Shown here piece by piece: positions 1 to 10,758 of a stretch of DNA of 64,000 nucleotides. The notes below the pieces were generated by a model. The model was not told the DNA's origin. It was given only the letters and a program-made list of their open reading frames with translations, and did no database searches. The stretch's first letter is position 1; each line of letters opens with the position of its first letter. Both the position numbers and the translations under genes were made by a program. The stretch is from Linepithema humile (lineage: Eukaryota; Arthropoda; Insecta; Hymenoptera; Formicidae), in NCBI RefSeq assembly GCF_040581485.1, contig NC_090128.1, forward strand, positions 34,130,931-34,194,930, read 5' to 3'.

Positions 1-124
1 ATTCGCATAGAAGGCATCTCGACGTAATGTTTAGTAACCATTACATCAAGCAAACTTTGAACCATTGAATAAAAAGAAACAGGAGGGAGCGTTTGGTCTT
101 AAAAGTGCGGACGGAAGTGACTAA

Positions 125-270
125 TAGCGTTTTCGATTATACAGGATTTGAACCCAGGGTTGATCAATCACTATTTTACTATAAATGCAAGTCTTTCATT
201 GGTGGAGAGGTTGCAATGACGTCATTAACCAACCCTGGGTCGTTCAAATCCTGTATAATCGAAAACGCTA
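125..270. mobile_element. Hairpin MITE, copy 1
   Basis: The ends are inverted repeats of about 40 bp beginning TAGCGTTTTCGATTATACAG, around a short unique core. TAA stands on both sides (122-124 and 271-273), which fits a 3-bp target-site duplication. The second copy at 490-638 shows the same TAA on both sides, so those bases could belong to the element. The left arm lacks three bases (GAC) found in the right arm. No coding capacity is visible. Confidence 0.8.
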
Positions 271-273
271 TAA

Positions 274-486
274 GTACATAGCGTTATTCCTTGCCAAAAA
301 ATGAGTCGAAAAAAGTCCTGAATCATTTTTAATAATTGACGTGTTACACATACGCTATACTATACTATATACGCTATAATTCTCCATCTAGTAGGAACCA
401 AAATGGCGGATAAAAATACCTACATATCTAGTGCCTTACACAGACGAAACACTAGCGCTCTTGCACAGACAGTCAGTTACAAAAAC
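274..486. other. Short spacer between the two hairpin MITEs
   Basis: This is AT-rich sequence with the string tatacgctata and near-repeats of it around 350-380. I see no gene. Confidence 0.5.
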
Positions 487-489
487 TAA

Positions 490-638
490 TAGCGTTTTCG
501 ATTATACAGGATTTGAACGACCCAGGGTTGATCAATCACTATTTTACTATAAATGCAAGTCTTTCATTGGTGGAGAGGTTGCAATGACGTCATTAACCAA
601 CCCTGGGTCGTTCAAATCCTGTATAATCGAAAACGCTA
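490..638. mobile_element. Hairpin MITE, copy 2
   Basis: This is the same element as at 125-270, in the same orientation, with an intact left arm that includes the GAC missing from copy 1. It is flanked by TAA at 487-489 and 639-641. Apparent reading frames across it are just the hairpin read through. Confidence 0.8.
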
Positions 639-761
639 TAAGCTTCGAAAGAAGAGTGAGAAGTACGCAATGGGAACCAGGCGCGCGCAGCTCGCGGCAC
701 TGTATTTTTGAGACGTATTGTAGCACGATAACCCCCTTAAGCACGATAAATTCATAAGTTA

Positions 762-785
762 GGCCGGCGTCACATAGAACCCGTA
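762..785 (+). repeat. 24-bp stub of the 445-bp MITE end
   Basis: The first 24 bases of the MITE that starts at 786 are repeated directly in front of it (GGCCGGCGTCACATAG...). The stub is preceded by TTA. It looks like the remnant of an earlier copy or an end-directed insertion. Confidence 0.7.
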
Positions 786-1230
786 GGCCGGCGTCACATA
801 GAACCCGTAATCCGTAATCCGCACCGAAAGTCCGCAAAAGTTACTAGGGATTGCGTCCGTAACGTTACGTGTGTTTTATCTCCTTGTGTCCCATGGAGCC
901 GTAATTCCATGAAATTTCCGTAAAAGTTACTAAAAGTTACTAGTTGTTACTAGTAATGCTTTTTTTAATTTTATTTATTTAACTAAATTTGACGATTTAA
1001 TTAAAATTTTTGTTAAAATTATAATATATTCTGTAGTTTTCTTATAAATAAAATACAAATAAACAATTATAATCTGTTAAATAAAAAATAGTAATACCGT
1101 TACGTGTGTATTTACGGCTCCATGGGACACAAGGAGAAAAAACACACGTAACGTTACGGACGCAATCCCTAGTAACTTTTGCGGACTTCCGGTGCGGATT
1201 ACGGATTACGGGTTCTATGTGACGCCGGCC
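786..1230. mobile_element. 445-bp Harbinger-type MITE, complete copy
   Basis: Long inverted ends start GGCCGGCGTCACATAG and close CTATGTGACGCCGGCC. Each arm carries CCGTAATCCG, a CTAGTAAC block and a CTCCTTGTGTCCCATGGAG block, with an AT-rich core between. Copies of exactly this length recur at 2272-2716, 5576-6020 and 6519-6963. The copy at 5576 has a clean TTA duplication, which points to the PIF/Harbinger superfamily. There is no coding capacity. Confidence 0.8.
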
Positions 1231-2716
1231 GTAATCCGTAATCCGCACCGGAAGTCCGCAAAAGTTACTAGGGATTGCGTCCGTAACGTTACGTATGTTT
1301 TTTCTCCTTGTGTCCCATGGAGCCGTAAATACACACGTAACGGTATTACTATTTTTTATTTAACAGATTATAATTGTTTATTTGTATTTTATTCATAAGA
1401 AAACTACAGAATATATTATAATTTTAACAAAAATTTTAATTAAATCGTCAAATTTAGTTAAATAAATAAAATTAAAAAAAGCATTACTAGTAATAACTAG
1501 TAACTTTTAGTAACTTTTACGGAAATTTCATGGAATTACGGCTCCATGGGACACAAGGAGATAGGCTGGCGTCACATAGAACCCGTAATCCGTAATCCGC
1601 ACCGGAAGTCCGCAAAAGTTACTAGGGATTGCGTCCGTAACGTTACGTATGTTTTTTCTCCTTGTGTCCCATGGAGCCGTAAATACACACGTAACGGTAT
1701 TACTATTTTTTATTTAACAGATTATAATTGTTTATTTGTATTTTATTCATAAGAAAACTACAGAATATATTATAATTTTAACAAAAATTTTAATTAAATC
1801 GTCAAATTTAGTTAAATAAATAAAATTAAAAAAAGCATTACTAGTAATAACTAGTAACTTTTAGTAACTTTTACGGAAATTTCATGGAATTACGGCTCCA
1901 TGGGACACAAGGAGATAGGCTGGCGTCACATAGAACCCGTAATCCGTAATCCGCACCGGAAGTCCGCAAAAGTTACTAGGGATTGCGTCCGTAACGTTAC
2001 GTATGTTTTTTCTCCTTGTGTCCCATGGAGCCGTAAATACACACGTAACGGTATTACTATTTTTTATTTAACAGATTATAATTGTTTATTTGTATTTTAT
2101 TCATAAGAAAACTACAGAATATATTATAATTTTAACAAAAATTTTAATTAAATCGTCAAATTTAGTTAAATAAATAAAATTAAAAAAAGCATTACTAGTA
2201 ATAACTAGTAACTTTTAGTAACTTTTACGGAAATTTCATGGAATTACGGCTCCATGGGACACAAGGAGATAGGCTGGCGTCACATAGAACCCGTAATCCG
2301 TAATCCGCACCGGAAGTCCGCAAAAGTTACTAGGGATTGCGTCCGTAACGTTACGTATGTTTTTTCTCCTTGTGTCCCATGGAGCCGTAAATACACACGT
2401 AACGGTATTACTATTTTTTATTTAACAAATTATAATTGTTTATTTGTATTTTATTCATAAGAAAACTACAGAATATATTATAATTTTAACAAAAATTTTA
2501 ATTAAATCGTCAAATTTAGTTAAATAAATAAAATTAAAAAAAGCATTACTAGTAATAACTAGTAACTTTTAGTAACTTTTACGGAAATTTCATGGAATTA
2601 CGGCTCCATGGGACACAAGGAGATAAAACACACGTAACGTTACGGACGCAATCCCTAGTAACTTTTGCGGACTTTCGGTGCGGATTACGGATTACGGGTT
2701 CTATGTGACGCCGGCC
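1231..2716 (+). repeat. Tandem array of truncated 445-bp MITE, 354-bp period
   Basis: Units start GGCTGGCGTCAC at 1564, 1918 and 2272, exactly 354 bp apart. The first unit begins without its terminal bases at 1231. Each truncated unit ends at ACACAAGGAGATA and runs directly into the next. The last unit (2272-2716) is full length with the normal CGCCGGCC end. The 68-residue reading frames repeated every 354 bp are by-products of this array. Confidence 0.85.
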
Positions 2717-2733
2717 TCACATAGAACCCGTTA

Positions 2734-4875
2734 GGGTGCATCCCGACGAAGGAAGAAATAGCGGAACGGAACAGTAGCGGAAAAGAAACTAGATGGAAAG
2801 TAGCCAATCAGAATGATTCCGTTTCAATTCCGTTCCGCTTTTTAACCACTGGGTTCCCCATGGCACGGAACTGTTACGGAACGGAAAAATTTCTAACCTA
2901 TCGACATGAAAAATTCGCGAAGTGTCCGTTTGTTTATTCGTTTTGCAACGTACGTGCATTTTGGAAGCTGTTGGAAGGAAATAAAAAGCAATGTCGTCAT
3001 CGGTACGTTATTATTGTATAAAAATAAAATATATATATTAAAACACTATGTGTGTATGTTTTCACATAAATTCAATTATTTAACATGAAACTCATAAAAT
3101 AGATTAGGTTAAGTTGTTCTTATAATATATAATAGAAATTTAAAAAACAGATACAATTGTATGTAATATATTTTATTGATTAGGAGAAATTCAAATGTGG
3201 ATATTGTGGCTGGATTATTTGGCGTGATAAAAGTGGACAGATTTCACATGGTTGCTTTGGAAAGTGTAAAGAATTATTATCTTTTTTTCTGCAACAAAAA
3301 AATATATAAATTAATTATTATTCATTCGCTAATGTAAGTTGCGTATAATAAACATTCATACTTCGTGATTTCGGTAAGACTGGAGACAGTGATGTGGAAG
3401 TATTATCATCAGTGATAGGAGTCAGAACATCATCCACGCTGCTTGTTGATGTGGAAGGAATGCTGTTGCAACTTGAAGCTTGCTCTTCACACATTGATCT
3501 TAAAGACGTTACGGTTCTGAAATAAATGTTAGGATGTTATTACTATATAATTATTATCAATAAAACTACCACTATTCTTGAACTTACTGTCGATATTCCA
3601 ACATATCATTTAAAAAATTCATTACATTGTAGTGACGAAAGGACGGTTTCATTTCATATTTTTTTGATATACCAGCCGCACCACTTTTTTGCACAATACT
3701 TTGTTTTTTTTTAAATATATTTCTTGCTTTCCTATAACAATCTTTTAAATAGGTCCATCGTTTTTCCGCTTCAGTAGCGGTATATAAACCTACAACACAT
3801 AATGTAATTAAAAAATATATTTAAATGTGTAATACTTGTTTTATATATACATATGTGTGCGTGTGTGTTTGCTTATATACAGAAAACCTTGCAAATAAAT
3901 ATATATATAAGTAAATAAATATAAATAAATATATAAATAAATAAATATAAATACTACCTTTCAAACGTACGCTGACTTCTTGCCATAAGCTGTCTTTTTG
4001 TTTCCTTCCTCGCTCTTTCACCGGTATGCGAAAATCATATAATGCTGGTCTTTCTTTTACTGCACTTATTAAATCTTCATCTAGTTTATCGATATCAATG
4101 TGTTCCTCAAGATTTTCATCAATATTTTCTTTCTCGTAGGTACTTTCTTCAATAGTGCTATTTCCACCAGTCTCATTCTCTACATGCCAATTAATTAAAT
4201 TAATGACAGTTCTTAATTAATTAAATGAATGACAGTTCTTAAAAAATAAATAATAGTTTGTTGAATATATTGCCTCTTTTGTAGACACAAATATACGTAC
4301 CATTTCTAAAAAGATTTTTATCCTTATCCATTAATAATTCTTTACACTTTCCAAAGCAACCATGTGAAATCTATCCACTTTTATCACGCCAAATAATCCA
4401 GCCACAATATCCACATTTGAATTTCTCCTAATCAATAAAATATATTACATACAATTGTATCTGTTTTTTAAATTTCTATTATATATTATAAGAACAACTT
4501 AACCTAATCTATTTTATGAGTTTCATGTTAAATAATTGAATTTATGTGAAAACATACACATAGTGTTTTAATATATATATTTTATTTTTATACAATAATA
4601 ACGTACCGATGACGACATTGCTTTTTATTTCCTTCCAACAGCTTCCAAAATGCACGTACGTTGCAAAACGAATAAACAAACGGACACTTCGCGAATTTTT
4701 CATGTCGATAGGTTAGAAATTTTTCCGTTCCGTAACAGTTCCGTGCCATGGGGAACCCAGTGGTTAAAAAGCGGAACGGAATTGAAACGGAATCATTCTG
4801 ATTGGCTACTTTCCATCTAGTTTCTTTTCCGCTACTGTTCCGTTCCGCTATTTCTTCCTTCGTCGGGATGCACCC
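2734..4875. mobile_element. 2.1-kb PIF/Harbinger-type element with long terminal inverted repeats
   Basis: The element starts GGGTGCATCCCGACG and ends with its reverse complement. It is flanked by TTA at 2731-2733 and 4876-4878, the typical Harbinger target duplication. The inverted arms are unusually long, about 550 bp each (2734-3280 and about 4325-4875). They include the promoter and first two exons of the internal MADF gene. No DDE transposase is present, so the element is non-autonomous. It inserted into a palindromic remnant of the 445-bp MITE. Confidence 0.85.
3318..4618 (-). pseudogene. MADF-domain DNA-binding partner protein of a Harbinger element, with a premature stop
   Basis: Five minus-strand exons can be placed: 4607-4618 (MSSS), 4301-4427, 3958-4179, 3588-3789 and 3318-3516. 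All junctions agree in phase. Exon 2 encodes a small Cys/His-rich stretch (KCGYCGW ... HGCFGKC), possibly a zinc finger. Exons 3 and 4 encode a MADF (Adf-1 type) domain, with the signatures LISAVKERPALYD, WQEVSVRL, EAEKRWTYLKDCYRKAR and KKYEMKPSF. The last exon is Ser/Thr-rich and ends LTLANE. Harbinger elements commonly carry a Myb/SANT/MADF partner that guides the transposase, which is the likely role. A TAG at 4371-4373 interrupts exon 2. The matching codon in the opposite arm (about 3238) is CAG, so this copy is probably dead. Confidence 0.75.
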
Positions 4876-4892
4876 TTACGGGTTCTATGTGA

Positions 4893-5572
4893 GGCCGGCG
4901 TCACATAGAACCCGTAATCCGTAATCCGCACCGGAAGTCCGCAAAAGTTACTAGGGATTGCGTCCGTAACGTTACGTATGTTTTTTCTCCTTGTGTCCCA
5001 TGGAGCCGTAAATACACACGTAACGGTATTACTATTTTTTATTTAACAGATTATAATTGTTTATTTGTATTTTATTCATAAGAAAACTACAGAATATATT
5101 ATAATTTTAACAAAAATTTTAATTAAATCGTCAAATTTAGTTAAATAAATAAAATTAAAAAAAGCATTACTAGTAATAACTAGTAACTTTTAGTAACTTT
5201 TACGGAAATTTCATGGAATTACGGCTCCATGGGACACAAGGAGATAGGCTGGCGTCACATAGAACCCGTAATCCGTAATCCGCACCGGAAGTCCGCAAAA
5301 GTTACTAGGGATTGCGTCCGTAACGTTACGTATGTTTTTTCTCCTTGTGTCCCATGGAGCCGTAAATACACACGTAACGGTATTACTATTTTTTATTTAA
5401 CAAATTATAATTGTTTATTTGTATTTTATTCATAAGAAAACTACAGAATATATTATAATTTTAACAAAAATTTTAATTAAATTGTCAAATTTAGTTAAAT
5501 AAATAAAATTAAAAAAAGCATTACTAGTAATAACTAGTAACTTTTAGTAACTTTTACGGAAATTTCATGGAA
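4893..5572 (+). repeat. Continuation of the 354-bp MITE array
   Basis: One 354-bp unit (4893-5246) is followed by a second (from 5247) that is cut at TTA (5573-5575), where the next full MITE copy inserted. Together with 1231-2716 this shows the array was split by the 2.1-kb element. Confidence 0.8.
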
Positions 5573-5575
5573 TTA

Positions 5576-6020
5576 GGCCGGCGTCACATAGAACCCGTAA
5601 TCCGTAATCCGCACCGGAAGTCCGCAAAAGTTACTAGGGATTGCGTCCGTAACGTTACGTGTGTTTTATCTCCTTGTGTCCCATGGAGCCGTAATTCCAT
5701 GAAATTTCCGTAAAAGTTACTAAAAGTTACTAGTTATTACTAGTAATGCTTTTTTTAATTTTATTTATTTAACTAAATTTGACGATTTAATTAAAATGTT
5801 TGTTAAAATTATAATATATTCTGTAGTTTTCTTATGAATAAAATACAAATAAACAATTATAATCTGTTAAATAAAAAATAGTAATACCGTTACGTGTGTA
5901 TTTACGGCTCCATGGGACACAAGGAGAAAAAACATACGTAACGTTACGGACGCAATCCCTAGTAACTTTTGCGGACTTCCGGTGCGGATTACGGATTACG
6001 GGTTCTATGTGACGCCAGCC
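5576..6020. mobile_element. 445-bp Harbinger-type MITE with TTA duplication
   Basis: This is a complete copy with ends GGCCGGCGTCAC and GTGACGCCAGCC, flanked by TTA at 5573-5575 and 6021-6023. It inserted into an array unit at the TTA of the internal string GGAATTACGG. Confidence 0.85.
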
Positions 6021-6023
6021 TTA

Positions 6024-6470
6024 GGGTGCCGTCACATACAGCCCATAATCCGTAATCCGCACCGGAAGTCCGCAAAAGTTACTAGGTATTTCGTCCGTAA
6101 CGTTACGTGTGTTTTTATCTCCTTGTGTCCCATGGAGCCGTAAATACAGACGTAACGGTAGTACTATTTTTTATTTAACAGATTATAATTGTTTATTTGT
6201 ATTTTATTCATAAGAAAACTACAGAATATATTATGATTTTAACAAAAGTTTTAACTAAATCGTCAAATTTAGTTAAATAAATAAAATTAGAAAAAGCATT
6301 ACTAGTAATAACTAATAACTTGTAGTAACTTTTACGGAAATTTCATGGAATTACGACTCCATGGGACACAAGGAGATAAAAACACACGTAACATTACGGA
6401 CGAAATACCTAGTAACTTTAATGGACTTCCGGTGCGGATTACGGATTACGGGCTGTATGTGACGGCACCT
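6024..6470. mobile_element. Variant MITE, same backbone, different terminus
   Basis: The ends read GGGTGCCGTCACATACAGCC and the near-complement, with TTA on both sides (6021-6023, 6471-6473). The interior is homologous to the 445-bp MITE but more diverged. It is therefore an older or separate subfamily that inserted immediately beside the copy at 5576-6020. Confidence 0.8.
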
Positions 6471-6518
6471 TTAGGCTTGGTGGAAAGGAGACGCAAAACA
6501 TACATCCGCTCGCTTTGA

Positions 6519-6963
6519 GGCCGGCGTCACATAGAACCCGTAATCCGTAATCCGCACCGAAAGTCCGCAAAAGTTACTAGGGATTGCGTCCGTAACGTTA
6601 CGTGTGTTTTTTCTCCTTGTGTCCCATGGAGCCGTAAATACACACGTAACGGTATTACTATTTTTTATTTAACAGATTATAATTGTTTATTTGTATTTTA
6701 TTCATAAGAAAACTACAGAATATATTATAATTTTAACAAACATTTTAATTAAATCGTCAAATTTAGTTAAATAAATAAAATTAAAAAAAGCATTACTAGT
6801 AATAACTAGTAACTTTTAGTAACTTTTACGGAAATTTCATGGAATTACGGCTCCATGGGACACAAGGAGATAAAACACACGTAACGTTACGGACGCAATC
6901 CCTAGTAACTTTTGCGGACTTTCGGTGCGGATTACGGATTACGGGTTCTATGTGACGCCGGCC
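6519..6963. mobile_element. 445-bp Harbinger-type MITE, complete copy
   Basis: Ends are GGCCGGCGTCAC and GTGACGCCGGCC. Flanks are TGA on the left and TAA on the right, so a target duplication is not clear. The gap 6474-6518 is unique sequence. Confidence 0.8.
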
Positions 6964-7165
6964 TAAAAGTAAGGAGACGTAACTAGATAGCGTATAGAGA
7001 AAAAAGTTGGTCACGAAAAATGTTCCACGAAGGAGGAGGTTTGCCGAATGGAATAACTTGCAACATTTCGTCGCCATCTTAAATCTGTTCTTTTTTAGCT
7101 GTACCATGAGGAACATGAACTGAACTGACTGCACTAAGAGCAAGAGCAAGTAAAAAGCTTACTTT

Positions 7166-7324
7166 GGGCGGTATTCATAGTCCGTTCTTATATTCAAGAT
7201 CGTCTTAAGCACGAACTTATATTCGCTCTCTTCGTCAGACACAATCTATGTGTGACGAAGAGAGCAAATATAAGTCCGTGCTTAAGACAATCTTAAATAT
7301 AAGAACGGACTATGAATACCGACC
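7166..7324. mobile_element. 159-bp hairpin MITE (GGGCGGTATTCATAG family), copy 1
   Basis: This is a nearly complete palindrome with ends GGGCGGTATTCATAGTCCG. TTT flanks it at 7163-7165 and 7325-7327. Two other copies have GAA and GTA at the same place, so a 3-bp target duplication without fixed sequence is well supported. Confidence 0.85.
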
Positions 7325-7756
7325 TTTGTGCTTGTGAAATATTCGTATGCAACGTGGTATGCAAATAATTTTAATTAAACATTTATATAAGGTATATATT
7401 TCAAGATTATAAATTTTAAAGTAAATGTAGTTTAACATTTAACATTTTATTTTTAATTGTTTTGCAGAAAATTAGAATTTATTGTAGTATTAACTTTTAA
7501 TTTTTATAACCTAAAATTGTTGCATGTTAAATCAATTAATATTTCGCTATAAGCAATATCTTTTAATCTATCTATCTATTTATCTATCTATTAATAAATC
7601 AGCATAGATATATTTTCTAAGTATGTCCAAATATTAATATAAATAATTTTTAGCAATATATTAATATTTTCATTTTTTTATTTTTAAGATAATTTAACTG
7701 CATTTTATTTTTAAATATTTTAAATTTTTATTATAGATATAATAAATTCTGAAGTA

Positions 7757-7870
7757 ATGGCCTGTTGTGTCAAAGGTTGCAATTCAAGGGGAGATAAAAA
7801 AGGATCAGAAAAAAGAAGTTTATATTCTTTATGTTCTTTAAAAATTTGTAACATTTTTTTTATTTTTTAA
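7757..7870 (+). pseudogene. THAP-domain-like N-terminal fragment
   Basis: This short frame begins MACCVKGCNSRGDKKG and stops after 37 codons in AT-rich sequence. A start Met followed by C-x(3)-C, with N and S after the second Cys, resembles the opening of a C2CH THAP zinc finger as found in P-element transposases and THAP proteins. The downstream C and H are not visible here, so the rest would have to be in another exon or lost. The position between inverted repeats suggests a transposon remnant. Confidence 0.4.
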
Positions 7871-8129
7871 AAATTTATTTGTTTATTTCAATTTCATACT
7901 TACGTTCCATGCTTTTCTAATCCTTATAACCTTTTCTCTCACTGTGGTCTCATCTGTCATTGACAATTTAAAGATGGCGACGAAATGTTGCAAGTTATTC
8001 CACTCGGCAAACCTCCTCCTTCACGGAACATTTTTCGTGACCACTTTCAATCTATGTAATTACGTCTCCTTACTTTTACTTCGTGATTGCGACATAGGGG
8101 GGGCTAACTATCATTGGCACAGTTACGAA

Positions 8130-8288
8130 GGGCGGTATTCATAGTCCGTTCTTATATTTAAAATCGTCTTAAGCACAGACTTATATTCGCTCTCTTCGTC
8201 ACACATAGATTGTGTCTGACGAAGAGAGCGAATATAAGTTCGTTCTTAAGACGATCTTGAATATAAGAACGGACTATGAATACCGCCC
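8130..8288. mobile_element. 159-bp hairpin MITE (GGGCGGTATTCATAG family), copy 2
   Basis: The ends GGGCGGTATTCATAG/CTATGAATACCGCCC are flanked by GAA at 8127-8129 and 8289-8291. Inverted ends pair over almost the whole length. Confidence 0.85.
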
Positions 8289-8291
8289 GAA

Positions 8292-10758
8292 AACTTTGTA
8301 ATTTTTTTTTAAATTAATGAAAAATGTACATACAATAAAAATCATAGTACATTCATGTACAAACAATGTACAATCCGAATATATAAATGTTTTTACGATT
8401 TGCGTTAGGGGGGGGGGGGGCAACTATATAGACCTGACGATAATACAACAAAAATTCATTGCTGAAATATCAAAATTACTAGCAGCAATTAAGGAGATCC
8501 TGCGTATTGCATTGACATAAGTATTTTTATTGTGAAAAAAGGGTTTGTAATTCTATTAAACCAATAAAAAAATTTGTATGTTTAATTAAAATAGTAAGTC
8601 GGTAAGAGAATCGGTAATAGGTAACTCCAGAATCCGCATTTTAGTTAAAATTTCGACCATTATTAGTTTTACAAATAGAATAACGAGTGAAAAATACTAT
8701 TCTAATACTTCATATTGTTTAAACTAATTATAAAACATTACTTTAGTAAAAAATATATAAAAAAAAAACAATATTTATATTGTTATTCATCTAGAATCTC
8801 AAACAAATAAGTAAAAAATATACGCAACTAAAATTCTCGACGATCATCGTGGTGTAGCAACGCTTTCGCTGCTATGTTAAAGGTCGCGCAACCTTGGCCT
8901 TGTTTAAATAATACATGTTGCAAGTTAAATAAGAGGCATGCAGACTTTGATGGTATCTCGATGGCATGAGGTTACAAAATCGAAAAGAAATTACGTCAAA
9001 AAATAAGTTTAGAAGTAAAAGATTCGTCTAGCGATACGGCATGTAAGGTTTCTACGTAACATATTCTAGATTACTTTCTCATATGCAATATAATTATTTT
9101 ATGGAAATTATTTAAATCATTGATATAGTATACAAATACATGTCTTTATTTTCTATATATTAGGTAATTTCTTTCACGATTTTAATCGCATTTTTATCGC
9201 CAACTTCACTTACCGCTGTCCGTCAACGACAGTAATATCATTCACATCGTTCCAACAATTTCTCAGTGTTTCGTGTTTTTTTAATATTTCGTCAAACAAC
9301 TTCTTCAAAATCTCGGAGTATCTCGAAAGATCTCGCCGCATACGTTTTATTTCGCACGCGATCAACACTGAATTTGACGTCAGAGAAAACAAATTTGGCC
9401 GGTTTCCGAAAATAGGCATTATCGGGCGAAGATCGAAGCCCTTCCTAGCAATTAGCGATACCAGGCCAAGCGAGCGAGCGATTCATCAGGCCGCCACCTG
9501 CCGCGGTTTGTCCACGTGACACGGAGATGCAGCCGTGTAAGTGGGTCAGAATACACGCGAAGTCGCGAAGCGGAGTGTAGTCCGATTATCCACACGATTG
9601 CTTTGACTTCCTTGCCTATATTTCGACGAGGTTTTCGCGGGGGTTGCGCCGCGGGGGTGTGCAAAGGTGCCTGGTACGCTGCTCGTACGCTCCCGCTCGA
9701 CCACCACCTGCACAGCTCACGTGTCCAGGAACGTTTCATCTATCTTTATTGCCCAGGTTAACGCGACCGTTTCGTCTAGTGCCTATTTGTCATACACAGC
9801 TATCTTCAGCAATTATGAGACACTCGAATGCGTCTTTTAACGTAGCGGGAATTTTCCTCAAAGAATTTTTATTGAAATTGCTATCAAATAATGTTAAAAA
9901 TTAATTTTTTATGCAATCAAACTATTATAGTCAAAAGAATGAGCAAACCAATTTATCAAACAATTTTACTTACCATAGTAAAAAAACAGTGCGACAAAGA
10001 CATGGAAATTTTCATGATTAAAACTTTTTCCGATTAGTTTGGAGCGATTGGTTTCTCTTTGATAGCTCGGAGAAGGAACGAAGAATTTCATTAAACGATT
10101 CCATCGATAACGCGAGGTAGATCAGCGAGATCTTATCCAATTGCTTTCATCAGGGGCACCTCAAAAACACCCCTGTGGGGCGCGCGCCTGCGAAATATCA
10201 GATTCCACCACCTGACTCGCGTGTGTCCTCGTCGTCGTCTCAGTCTTGCCTCCACTTCCATCCGTACTTCATCCTCGCCCGATTAATCTACAGCGCGGCT
10301 ATGCGCTATTTCATTTCCCACCGAAGCTAACAATTCGTCCTGAGCGAATAATTCTATTCTTGGTACCTGCAAAAAATGTATTCATTATTGCAAAAGAATC
10401 GAAGATTCAACAGGTATTAGAAGTGCCGCAGTGAGTTTCGTCACGATCCATTGAATTTTATTGAAAAGCGCGCGCTCTTCACGCTCGTCGTTTAATCAAA
10501 AAAGAATTCTGAAAAAGAATCCTTAAAGATTTTATCGAATATTAAAATTATTGTGTTAATAATATAGACTTTATTACTTCGAAATCTAAATATATTGTAA
10601 GAATAAATATATATTTAAATTAAATTTTTTCAGATTAAAATAACGACGCTTCCTTCATCACCCACACATTTGCTGAAATCTATCGAGCGATGAAGAATCC
10701 ATGAAAATCAGTGAAACGCATTTACGCGGGAAAGCTTTGCGGTTCTTAGGTCCGCTAC
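8292..10758. other. Unassigned stretch upstream of the first TTLL3-like gene
   Basis: This is mostly AT-rich DNA. A run of 12 G lies near 8408-8419. GC- and CpG-rich patches at about 9430-9770 and 10150-10330 could be promoter or 5' UTR of the gene that starts at 10759. CAACAG|GTATTAG at about 10412 is a possible donor of an untranslated exon. I found no protein-coding gene I can support; long frames here overlap on both strands and look accidental. Confidence 0.4.

Larger units (their letters stand above)
6964..8090. mobile_element. Degenerate element with about 120-bp inverted ends
   Basis: The segment from about 6964-7085 (GTAAGGAGACGTAA, GTTCCACGAAGGAGGAGG, CAACATTTCGTCGCC) recurs inverted at about 7970-8085. 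The space between holds a 159-bp MITE (7166-7324), AT-rich sequence and a THAP-like reading frame. Outer ends and target duplication are unclear because other MITEs abut. A THAP-carrying DNA transposon (P-element class) is possible but unproven. Confidence 0.5.

Noticed and set aside
431..757. 108-codon frame
   Set aside because: It runs through the hairpin MITE at 490-638, and the same peptide appears from copy 1.
1042..5435. Repeated 68-codon frames with the sequence HIEPVIRNPHRKSAK
   Set aside because: They recur with the MITE copies, end in AT-rich core sequence and exist in both orientations. They are not a gene family.
1..6500. CRISPR-like or bacterial repeat array
   Set aside because: Repeat units are 354-445 bp with inverted ends and 3-bp target duplications, and the genes nearby have introns. 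This is eukaryotic transposon sequence.
9452..9904. Overlapping frames of 81-95 codons on both strands
   Set aside because: A GC-rich patch produces long frames on both strands. No domain, no splice support.
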